Origin: Chloroflexota bacterium
GTDB lineage: Bacteria > Chloroflexota > UBA6077 > JADZDV01
DNA: 12,744 nucleotides
Assembly: GCA_020850915.1 (NCBI GenBank)
Contig: JADZDV010000569.1
Coordinates: 1 to 12,744 of the forward strand
Direction: 5' to 3'
The notes beneath the pieces were generated by a model. It did no database searches and was not told the DNA's origin. It worked only from the letters and a program-made list of their open reading frames with translations. Shown here piece after piece: positions 7,701-12,744 of this stretch. The position numbers and the translations under genes are program-made. Each line of letters opens with the position of its first letter. The stretch's first letter is position 1.

Positions 7701-8383
7701 CCGAGAGTAACCAGGTGGCGTTCAGTCCGGACGGGAAACGGCTCGCCAGCGCCTCGCGAGACTGGACCGCGGCGGTCTGGGACATCGCTAGCGGACGACC
7801 GGTGCTGCCCAGGCTGGAGCACGAGAGCTGGGTGTACAGCGTCGCGTTCAGCCCGGACGGTGCGCGTCTGGCGACGGCGAGCTGGGACAAGACCGCCCGC
7901 GTCTGGGACGCATCGAGCGGACGGCTAATGTTGACGCTGGAGCACCAGAGCGAGGTCAACGACGTGGCGTTCAGCGTGGACGGCACTCACCTGGCCACCG
8001 GCACGCTCGACGGGAACGCGCACCTCTGGGACCTCTCTCGCCCCAGGGAGGAGCGTACCCTCGTGGGCCATGCTGACCGCGTCTACAGTCTGGCATTCAG
8101 TCCGGAGGGCGCGCGTCTGGCCACGGCGAGCTGGGACCACACGGCCAAGGTGTGGGACGTCTTCAGCGGCGCCGAGCTTGCCAGCTTCTACCACGCGGAC
8201 GACGTCTACGACGTCGCGTTCGCTCCGACGCGTGACCACCTGGCCACCGCCGGCAGCGAGCGGCTGGTCCAGGTGTACACGTTGGACGTCGGCGAGCTGA
8301 CGGAGCTTGCGAGCCAGCGCGTCACCCGGAGACTGACCGATGCGGAATGCCAGCGTTACCTGGGGCGATCGCCGTGTCCGTGA
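4745..8383 (+). CDS. nSTAND1-type P-loop NTPase with membrane helix and 14 WD40 blades
   Basis: A 1212-residue predicted sensor/switch. The start GTG overlaps the upstream stop (GTGA), and the N-terminus NPYVGPEPLDARQTLHGRDP is typical of the family. The NTPase has Walker A SPSGAGKTS (55-63, Lys61) and Walker B LIFDQFEE (173-180, Asp176), the DQFEE form characteristic of nSTAND1; FAVREDYLAAL resembles the sensor region. A helical/winged-helix part containing YELAHDRLVQPV follows. One hydrophobic helix spans 505-525 and is preceded by RRYIRALK. Residues about 585-1188 form 14 WD40 repeats, enough for two seven-bladed propellers. The tail LTDAECQRYLGRSPCP is a recurrent ending of such proteins. 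In known STAND proteins ligand binding to the C-terminal repeats switches the NTPase and activates an effector; here the effector is probably the CHAT-SIR2 protein. The ligand is unknown. The same frame stays open upstream to 4082 inside the CHAT-SIR2 gene, but that part is a shadow. Confidence 0.92.
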   Translation: MTTLTEAPDRPAEAPDNPYVGPEPLDARQTLHGRDPEVLELLDLLIAERIVLLYSPSGAGKTSLIQAALIPRLRAQRFNVLPLIRVGRPPGPMLVPLPAGSSPPDGLTGSGAASPTAGDEARPALNRFVISTLLSLGGSLSEELSRGLPGGVNLSAYLESQPRPPGARNADVLIFDQFEEVLTIDLLDRGQKEAFFRQIGTLLENPRRFALFAVREDYLAALDPYRAFIPTSLRTAFRLDLLDEEAAREAIVLPAREAAQPRRFAEAAVRTLVDDLRRVQVQQPDGTVESRLGPYVEPVELQVVCQRLWSELPPDVQEITETDVAARGDVTEALRSYYSARVGRAAETTGVSERALRSWIDCSLITPQGIRSQVLRGSAASRELPAEAVQQLIDAHLVRAEDRGNRTWYELAHDRLVQPVRADNAAWLERNLSSLQRAAARWHDNEHSPGLLLHDQDLVSAEQWAAAHPGEVGEVEGEFLTESRRAQATADRERRYIRALKWWTFVATTIGAIALIACLVALWFFRSAVHQTEIATSRGLAAAALNKLDQDPELSVLLALQAVKGRTDEAVDALHRAVQASKAQLRLAGERGAVAAARFSRAGRVATANADGSITLWDAASGQQLNVIPAHAAAVAGVAFSPDGRLLASASSDGTARLWQLDSGELVRSFRQAQQKQEAITDIAFSPDGRLVAASVVNATVQVWDVASSGPPRVLGGANGHKGPVTGVAFGKDANQLGSVGDDRTARVWDLASAGPPRVFTYTAELNGVAFSPGGARLAVAARDRSAAIWGLGGSNETPRRLQGHADWVYGVAFSPDGTRLATAGRDGRIKVWNSSSLVELQTLSGHTERVNSVEWAPDGHRLISASSDGSARIWDTSLPGEVATMTGHGDWVASVAYSPDGSRVASASSDGTLRVWDATTGQQLFRATNPAPNPVDRSLQSVAYSPDGTRLATTGRDGRPRIWDASSGSLLLELPGHCTADSGCAESNQVAFSPDGKRLASASRDWTAAVWDIASGRPVLPRLEHESWVYSVAFSPDGARLATASWDKTARVWDASSGRLMLTLEHQSEVNDVAFSVDGTHLATGTLDGNAHLWDLSRPREERTLVGHADRVYSLAFSPEGARLATASWDHTAKVWDVFSGAELASFYHADDVYDVAFAPTRDHLATAGSERLVQVYTLDVGELTELASQRVTRRLTDAECQRYLGRSPCP
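6497..8308 (+). repeat. Tandem array of 14 WD40 repeats (intragenic)
   Basis: Fourteen units of roughly 40 codons, most containing VAFSPDG, then a turn with LA(S/T)ASxDGxA and ending xVWD. Most start with a GH or H dipeptide. Blades 1, 3, 4, 5, 10 and 14 depart most: blade 4 has FGKDAN in place of FSPDG, blade 5 ends IWGL, blade 10 has an insert with two Cys before AFSPDG, and blade 14 ends VYTLD. Blades 11 and 13 are the closest pair: 7832-7910 and 8081-8159 match at about 63 of 79 bases by my count, suggesting a fairly recent duplication of a two-blade unit (11-12 to 13-14). The number fits two complete seven-bladed propellers. Confidence 0.9.
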
Positions 8384-8397
8384 CCGGGATGGCCCGG

Positions 8398-9555
8398 CTA
8401 GGTCACCTCGACTCGGTCCCCGCCGGTCCAGCGGAGCACGTGCCCGGCCATGGTGATGATGGCGGTCCCGCCGCCATCCGTGTCCGCCACCGGGAGCTCC
8501 GACGTCGCCGCCGTTCCAACCTCCTTGTGCTCCAGCCAGTACCGGAACAGCGCAGCCTCTGGAATGACGGCGATCGGCCGAGCCGGCGCCCACTCCGCCA
8601 GACGGTAGGCAGCGATCTGCAGCTCTCCCAGCGAGTACGGGCCATCGTGGCCGAAGATCTTGACCCGCGTCGATCCAGCCAGCCACTGGTCCCGCGCCTC
8701 AGCCGGCGTCTGGCCGTCCGGTTCGAACGCCATCGCGGCAGACTCGGCAAGCGCGCAGCAGAGCTCGAAGGACTCACGCCCCGTCCCATCCGCGCGGCGC
8801 AGGCCGAAGGCGTTGGGGCCCTGCTCCTCGGGTCCGCCGATCTGGTCAGACCAGCAGAAGTAGCAGGCGGCCGCGAGGACCTCGCTCGGCAGCTCGCGGA
8901 GCACCTCGTAGGCCTGGCGGAAGTAGGCAGCCTGCCCCGGTTCGCCGCCCGCGTCGGCGATCTTGATGCCAAACTCCGTCAGATAGATCGGCATACCGGT
9001 CAGCTCGTGGGCGCGCATGACGGCCTGGTCGATCTCGCCGAAGATGAAGCCCGGTGGGAAACCGCGCGCGCTCTTGCCGTACGGGTGGAAGCTCGCGCCC
9101 GCGATGCGGATTCTGTCCTCTGGGGAGAGCAGCCCGACCACTTCTTCGAGCGACTCCTGCCAGCGCGGGCCCGCGACGGAGCCGAGCAGGCAGCCGATAC
9201 CCGCGTCCACCAGGAACGGCGCGGCGGTCCGAGCGCACTCCGCTGCCACCGAGGCCGGCAGGCGTGCCAGATCCCACTCGTTCAGGCACTCCACAGCCTG
9301 GACGCGTCCGGCGAAGCGGCGCGCGAACTCCTCGATCGCCCCCCGCCAGCCGCTCAGATCGGACCTGACCGCCTCGTTCTCTCCGTTCAGGAGCGCGATC
9401 ACGTTGACCCCGGGCGGATGGTTCCGCAGCGCCGCGTCAAGCTCGTCGAAGGAGTAGACGATGCTGCGTACCCAGCGGACACCCAACCGGTCCAGCTCGT
9501 CCGCGCTTGGCCACGCGTTCCTGGCGTTAGCCACGATCCCGAACCGCTCGTTCAT
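8398..9555 (-). CDS. Probable clan GH-A glycoside hydrolase (TIM barrel)
   Basis: A 385-residue protein. The ATG at 9555 is preceded at good spacing by AGAGGGGGT (9570-9562). Residues about 1-280 read as a (beta/alpha)8 barrel of the cellulase-like clan: an Asn-Glu pair in ECLNEWD (Glu93, expected acid/base), FHPYG at 156-160, Glu194 in YLTEFG (expected nucleophile at the end of strand 7), and an aromatic-rich strand YFCWSDQ (232-238) as strand 8. The exact family and substrate cannot be named; beta-linked glycans are the usual targets. Residues about 285-385 form a separate small domain with FRYWLEHKEVG and a final HVLRWTGGDRVEV, faintly like repeat modules found on wall-associated hydrolases. 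No signal peptide or membrane helix is seen, which is odd for an enzyme on extracellular polysaccharide. It converges on the NTPase-WD40 gene with only 14 bases between, so neither has room for its own terminator there. Confidence 0.72.
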   Translation of the reverse strand: MNERFGIVANARNAWPSADELDRLGVRWVRSIVYSFDELDAALRNHPPGVNVIALLNGENEAVRSDLSGWRGAIEEFARRFAGRVQAVECLNEWDLARLPASVAAECARTAAPFLVDAGIGCLLGSVAGPRWQESLEEVVGLLSPEDRIRIAGASFHPYGKSARGFPPGFIFGEIDQAVMRAHELTGMPIYLTEFGIKIADAGGEPGQAAYFRQAYEVLRELPSEVLAAACYFCWSDQIGGPEEQGPNAFGLRRADGTGRESFELCCALAESAAMAFEPDGQTPAEARDQWLAGSTRVKIFGHDGPYSLGELQIAAYRLAEWAPARPIAVIPEAALFRYWLEHKEVGTAATSELPVADTDGGGTAIITMAGHVLRWTGGDRVEVT

Positions 9556-9661
9556 CGCGATACCCCCTCTCGCCGGTGGACCGGCCCCGATCCGCTGAGG
9601 ATGTCAACTGCACGGGAGCGCCGAGCTGTTGCCGATCTCCCTCCTTCTCCTGCTACCGCGA

Positions 9662-9678
9662 GCCCGCCTCGGGCGGGC
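9662..9678. other. GC-rich hairpin in the leader of the GH19-like gene
   Basis: A perfect 7-bp inverted repeat, GCCCGCC (9662-9668) and GGCGGGC (9672-9678), closes on a 3-base loop and ends 26 bases before the ATG at 9705, upstream of the GGAGG site. It resembles the stem of an intrinsic terminator but has no T run on either side. It could be a weak terminator, a 5'-end stabilising element, or chance in GC-rich DNA. Confidence 0.35.
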
Positions 9679-9695
9679 CTGCCCACCTGCGCCAT

Positions 9696-9700
9696 GGAGG
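9696..9700 (+). promoter_or_regulatory. Ribosome-binding site fixing the start of the GH19-like gene
   Basis: GGAGG lies four bases before ATG 9705. It decides between that start and an extension of the same frame back to 9576, whose extra residues (Cys/Ser/Pro-rich) look like translated non-coding DNA. Confidence 0.7.
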
Positions 9701-9704
9701 TGTC

Positions 9705-10319
9705 ATGAACAGCGTCGTCGCTCTGCAACAACAGCAGCTCACAGGTCCATTCTCGGTGAGCGGTCCGGGCGTCCTGTGGTTCTCTCCCGAAGAGATCGCT
9801 CAGGTCATCGGTTGTCCCGTGGAGAACGTGGCACGCTACTGGCCGCCGATCGTCCGCCTGCTCCGGGCGCAGGGCCTGACGGACTGCTCGACCGTCATCG
9901 CCATTCTGGCGACGGTCGGGGTTGAGGTGGGGTCGTTCGCCCCGATCAACGAGTACGGTGGAGCGGCGTACTTCACGCGCATGTACGAGGGTCGCACGGA
10001 CCTCGGAAACGTCCGACCCGGCGACGGCGCTCGGTACCACGGCCGCGGGTTCATTCAACTTACCGGGCGAAGCAACTACCGCGCGTACGGCGAGCGGCTC
10101 GGGCTCCCGCTGGAGACCAATCCCGAGCTTGCCCTCGATCCAGACGTGTCCGGCCCAGTCCTGGTGTACTACTTCGTCGATCGCGGCATTCCACGGTACG
10201 CCGCGACCGGCGAATGGCAAAGGGTCCGCCGGCTGGTCAACGGCGGCCTCAACGGCTGGGACCGGTTCATCAACCTCGTGCGCAGGCTGGAGACGATCGC
10301 CCTCTCCCGGCGCGCCTAG
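9705..10319 (+). CDS. GH19-like chitinase / endolysin-type glycoside hydrolase
   Basis: A 204-residue protein matching the small bacterial/phage-endolysin type of glycoside hydrolase family 19, which cleaves chitin or the glycan strands of peptidoglycan. The diagnostic stretch YHGRGFIQLTGRSNYRAYG (111-129) is clear. The first catalytic Glu is expected at Glu74 in VGVEVGSF, with Glu83 in INEYGG close by. AYFTRMYEGRTDLGN (88-102) and LVNGGLNGWDRF (177-188) are also usual in this family. No signal peptide, membrane helix, binding module or holin-like neighbour is seen, so export is unexplained; phage endolysins commonly lack signals too. It starts 149 bases from the divergent GH-A-like gene, and the two may share a control region. 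No phage genes are visible here to confirm a viral origin. The convergent CHAT gene ends 42 bases beyond its stop. Confidence 0.85.
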   Translation: MNSVVALQQQQLTGPFSVSGPGVLWFSPEEIAQVIGCPVENVARYWPPIVRLLRAQGLTDCSTVIAILATVGVEVGSFAPINEYGGAAYFTRMYEGRTDLGNVRPGDGARYHGRGFIQLTGRSNYRAYGERLGLPLETNPELALDPDVSGPVLVYYFVDRGIPRYAATGEWQRVRRLVNGGLNGWDRFINLVRRLETIALSRRA

Positions 10320-10328
10320 CGACGGGAA

Positions 10329-10358
10329 GTCCGGGGCCGGGCCAGCCGCGCCTCGGAC
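10329..10358. terminator. Weak hairpin between convergent genes
   Basis: GTCCGGGG (10329-10336) and CCTCGGAC (10351-10358) can pair over 8 bp with one G-U, around a 14-base loop. It is the only stem of note in the 41-base gap between the convergent GH19-like and second CHAT genes. There is no T tract, so termination by the intrinsic mechanism is doubtful. Confidence 0.2.
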
Positions 10359-10360
10359 GG

Positions 10361-12055
10361 TCATGCCGCCTGCACCCGGGCCGTACTGGCGCTCATCTGG
10401 CCCAGCATCTCGCGGCTTCGCCGCGCCGAGGGGCTGATCTGGGCCTCGAAATCCAGCTTCGCCTCGATGGCCGCCTCCGTGTCGCCGTTCCTGAGCAGCC
10501 CCCCGACCTTCTCCACCGCGCCGTCCATGCTGTCCAGGAAGGCGCGAAAGTTGTCCAGCAGCGAGCCATCGGCGTTGCTCAGCAGACGGAGCTCATGCTC
10601 CACCTGCGCGAACGTGGACGAGTCGAGCAGTGTCTGGAGCGGCGGAAGGACCCTCCCGCGCAATTCGTCGACGACGTGGCGTGAGGTGTCTTCCTGGACC
10701 CAGTCCTGGCCGTCGTAGTAGCGCTTGAACTTCGTGTAGAACGCTTTGAACTGCTTCTCGAACGTGGCCGGGTCGTCGCCAACGTCGCGGTAGTCAGAGG
10801 CAACGCCGACGAGCACTTTGTGGCTCTTGCTCAGCTCGTCGATGAGCTGGCGCAGGTCGGCGACGAACTGCTGGCCCGGATCGTCGCGCTGGGCTGCCGC
10901 TAAAGCCTGGCTGGCGGTTGCGAAGACCAGATCGCTGTGCGCCAGCGACTCCGTGTAGATGCGACCGACCGGAAAGTCCAGGAGCTGGTTATCCTGGAGC
11001 CGGCTCAGCAGCACGGGCACGCTCCAGTCCGCGCTCTCCTGGACCGTGGCCCGCGCTTCGTTGACCGCCTGGTCGACCACTCCGTGCTTGAGAAGCCGCT
11101 GGTAGAACTGGTCGGCAAAGCGGCGCGCGGTCGGCACCCCAACGCGGGCCGTCATCGCGATGACCGCCTGGAGGCCGCCATCCGCCACCAGGCTCGGGCC
11201 GAGCGCGGCCAGCCCGTCTGCTCGCCCGCGACGAGCGCTCTCACAGGCTGCCAGGTAGCAGAGCAGTGGAGGGCTCGTCAGCGTGTTGAAGCAGCTCACG
11301 AGACGCTCGACGCTCACCGCGTCCGTCGTGCCGTCAGCGCGCTCCAGGTACAGCACCGAGCCGTTCGCCGTCGCGGCGCCGTGGCAGAGGATGTGGACCA
11401 GGTGCGGGCCCTCCGCCAGCGCTCGGCGAAGCCCTTCCAGCGTGGGCCGAGCGGCCGTTCCCGTCTCGAGCCAGCTCAGAGCTACGTCCGGCAGCCCCAC
11501 GAGCGACGTGCGCGGCGCATCGCGCTCGGCCTGGTCGATGGCGTCGAGGCCATAGGCGTCGAGATCGGCGGGCGACGCGACAACGGCCAGCATGCGTAGC
11601 GGCCGCTCGGTGACCAGCGGAGGACGGCTCCAACGTGGCGATGGAACGTACCGGGAGAACGGCGTCGTGGCGGTGGTGCCGACTGGCTGCCAGCCGCCCC
11701 CCATCGGCTGGTACAGTCGCTCCCAGTGCAGAGGCTCCAGCTCTAGCGGGTCAAGCCGGAGTCGGACGCGTACGCCGCCTCGCTTCTCTTGGACGGCGGC
11801 CAACGCCTCGCGATAGCTGGGCCCGAGACAGTCATCGGCGAAGAGGGCCTCACCCAGCATCTGGCCGTAGGTGGCAACGCTGGCCCCGCTGGCGTTCAGG
11901 GCCGCGATGTCGAGCTTGAGCTGTCCCCGTGGGAAATCCGGCCACCGTGGCGCGCTCATCTCGACGGGATAGGGCTGTCCGGCGGCCCGGGCATCGAAGA
12001 CGCGGATCTCCAACTGCTGGTAGCCTTCGCGCGGACCGAGTCTGGCGAGCAACAC
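10361..12055 (-). CDS. CHAT caspase-like protease with helical C-terminal region
   Basis: A 564-residue protein counted from GTG 12055. Residues 1-150 carry the same N-terminal region as the CHAT-SIR2 protein (LEPLHWERLY around Trp111). LAVVASPADL at 156-165 opens the CHAT core, whose catalytic pair is His225 in ILCHGA and Cys271 in LAACESA; VIAMTARV follows at the usual distance. The CHAT fold ends near 365 (VPVLLSRL at 347-354). The last 200 residues are charged and probably helical, with KQFKAFYTKFKRYYDGQDW followed by a long, coiled-coil-prone tail; no SIR2, WD40 or other known domain is recognised there. It follows the 214-residue protein gene by 22 bases on the same strand, so the two form an operon. 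The good Shine-Dalgarno GGAGG before GTG 12055 supports this start; ATG 12112 is in frame but would overlap the upstream gene. CHAT enzymes are cysteine proteases with specific partners; the target is unknown. Confidence 0.88.
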   Translation of the reverse strand: MLLARLGPREGYQQLEIRVFDARAAGQPYPVEMSAPRWPDFPRGQLKLDIAALNASGASVATYGQMLGEALFADDCLGPSYREALAAVQEKRGGVRVRLRLDPLELEPLHWERLYQPMGGGWQPVGTTATTPFSRYVPSPRWSRPPLVTERPLRMLAVVASPADLDAYGLDAIDQAERDAPRTSLVGLPDVALSWLETGTAARPTLEGLRRALAEGPHLVHILCHGAATANGSVLYLERADGTTDAVSVERLVSCFNTLTSPPLLCYLAACESARRGRADGLAALGPSLVADGGLQAVIAMTARVGVPTARRFADQFYQRLLKHGVVDQAVNEARATVQESADWSVPVLLSRLQDNQLLDFPVGRIYTESLAHSDLVFATASQALAAAQRDDPGQQFVADLRQLIDELSKSHKVLVGVASDYRDVGDDPATFEKQFKAFYTKFKRYYDGQDWVQEDTSRHVVDELRGRVLPPLQTLLDSSTFAQVEHELRLLSNADGSLLDNFRAFLDSMDGAVEKVGGLLRNGDTEAAIEAKLDFEAQISPSARRSREMLGQMSASTARVQAA

Positions 12056-12065
12056 GTGGGTCCTA

Positions 12066-12070
12066 CCTCC
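12066..12070 (-). promoter_or_regulatory. Ribosome-binding site deciding the start of the second CHAT gene
   Basis: Read on the minus strand this is GGAGG, ten bases before GTG 12055. The alternative ATG at 12112 has no comparable site and would place the start inside the upstream gene, so GTG 12055 is preferred. Confidence 0.55.
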
Positions 12071-12077
12071 GGTGAGA

Positions 12078-12722
12078 TCAGGCTGCTGGCGAGGCCGAGC
12101 CCGGTCGAGCATGCTGCCTCGGCTCTCGTGGCTCGGCCAGAACCTGGTCAAAGAAGCGCAACACCATCGGCAAGGCGAGCAGCAGCCCGCCGGGCGTGCC
12201 GAGCCGCGCCGCCAGGGCCGCCGCTCCGCCGACGATGAGCACGGCCTTGTGGATCAGCGAGGTTCGCGCGGAGAGGGCGTCGGCCAGTGCACGGTCGTGC
12301 TGGTCCAGAAGCCCGAAGCCGTCGTTGGCCTGCCAGACGGTCGTGATCGTCCCGTCCCAGCTCGCGAGCGAACGGCCAACCACCCGCCGGTCAACTGACG
12401 TCTCGACCCAGGCGTCGTAGCCGACGGCGCGGGTCGCTTGATCGAGCAGCGCCTCGCAGCGCGCGCTCGCCTGGCTCCAGGCGGCGCCCATCCATTCTCG
12501 CGGGCCGAAGCTCACGGTCTCGGTCCCCCCGAGCGACTCGAGCCACGCCGAAAGCTCCGCCTCCGGCGCGCCGGCCGCTGCCCTGACGACGAACGCCGCG
12601 CCGGCGTCCGGGGCTGTGGGCGGCTGCGCCAGGAACCGTGCCAGGCGCGCGGCCGCGCGCTCCAGCGCAGCGTCGTCGATTGGCTCGAAGGCAGCGGGGA
12701 GATCGACCTGCGTGACGTCCAT
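12078..12722 (-). CDS. Unrecognised protein with hydrophobic C-terminal segment, first gene of the second CHAT operon
   Basis: A 214-residue protein I do not recognise. It starts at ATG 12722, with only a weak GGGCCGGG-like stretch upstream, and its promoter would be outside the window. Residues 10-40 are Ala/Arg-rich and helical. A mixed domain follows with ETVSFGPREWMGAAW (68-82) and ETSVDRRVVGRSLASWDG (107-124), the latter looking like beta strands. Residues about 158-196 are hydrophobic with a central GTPGG turn and could form a short membrane hairpin or an amphipathic helix pair. A Pro/Arg-rich tail ends in SPAA. It lies 22 bases before the CHAT protease on the same strand, so the two are probably co-expressed. 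By analogy with other CHAT loci it could be the protease's substrate, regulator or membrane anchor, but nothing in the sequence proves this. It shows no evident similarity to bacterial gasdermins. Confidence 0.75.
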   Translation of the reverse strand: MDVTQVDLPAAFEPIDDAALERAAARLARFLAQPPTAPDAGAAFVVRAAAGAPEAELSAWLESLGGTETVSFGPREWMGAAWSQASARCEALLDQATRAVGYDAWVETSVDRRVVGRSLASWDGTITTVWQANDGFGLLDQHDRALADALSARTSLIHKAVLIVGGAAALAARLGTPGGLLLALPMVLRFFDQVLAEPREPRQHARPGSASPAA

Positions 12723-12744
12723 CAGACCCGGCCCAGGCCCGCCA

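Noticed and set aside
9602..9607. Perfect TTGACA -35 hexamer on the minus strand upstream of the GH-A-like gene
   Set aside because: No -10-like hexamer is found 15-19 bases downstream, so a promoter cannot be supported from this hexamer alone.
9705..10319. GH19-like gene as evidence of a prophage
   Set aside because: The enzyme type occurs in phages, but no holin, structural, integrase or attachment-site signal is visible in the window.
9552..10364. 270-codon minus-strand ORF opposite the GH19-like gene
   Set aside because: The plus strand carries clear GH19 motifs and a GGAGG site; the minus product has no recognisable features.
12078..12722. Bacterial gasdermin next to a CHAT protease
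   Set aside because: The operon logic is suggestive, but the protein lacks a lipid-modified Cys near its N-terminus and any sequence likeness to gasdermins that I can see.

Overview
The window is uniformly GC-rich, with a strong preference for G or C at third codon positions. Its gene content (CHAT proteases, a SIR2-like fusion, a P-loop NTPase with WD40 blades, and an ABCG-like transporter fused to its own membrane domain) resembles Chloroflexota such as the Thermomicrobia/Sphaerobacter side of the phylum. That assignment is inferred from style and family knowledge only; no marker gene or rRNA is present.

Layout, left to right. (1) 2-1795 (+): the 3' part of an ABCG-type ABC transporter whose start lies outside the window. 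(2) 1796-2564: a 769-base stretch without a confident gene. It holds a very good sigma-70-like promoter, a 37-codon ORF, and a coding-like but startless ORF that may be the rest of a broken small gene. (3) 2565-8383 (+): the centrepiece, a two-gene unit joined by a GTGA stop/start overlap. The first gene is a CHAT caspase-like protease fused to a SIR2-like domain. The second is a 1212-residue nSTAND1-type NTPase with one predicted membrane helix and 14 WD40 blades. (4) 8398-9555 (-): a probable clan GH-A glycoside hydrolase, convergent with the WD40 gene and only 14 bases from it. (5) 9705-10319 (+): a small GH19-like chitinase/endolysin-type enzyme, divergent from the previous gene. (6) 12722-10361 (-): a second operon of an unrecognised 214-residue protein with a hydrophobic C-terminal segment followed by a second CHAT protease, which has a helical C-terminal region in place of SIR2.

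How the genes may work together. CHAT proteases, SIR2-like domains and STAND-type NTPases with WD40 sensors are known building blocks of bacterial conflict, abortive-infection and programmed-death systems. The simplest reading of 2565-8383 is a sensor/switch (NTPase-WD40) controlling a protease-SIR2 effector. The opposite-strand operon looks like a second, differently assembled CHAT module with its own possible partner or substrate. Whether the two cell-wall/polysaccharide hydrolases between them belong to the same biology or are bystanders cannot be decided from this sequence.

Most interesting oddities: the SIR2-like domain has no His at the expected catalytic site; the WD40 half may lie outside the cell, with Cys clustered in two close pairs; the second CHAT operon carries a candidate membrane partner; and a promoter-bearing gene remnant lies just upstream of the CHAT-SIR2 gene.
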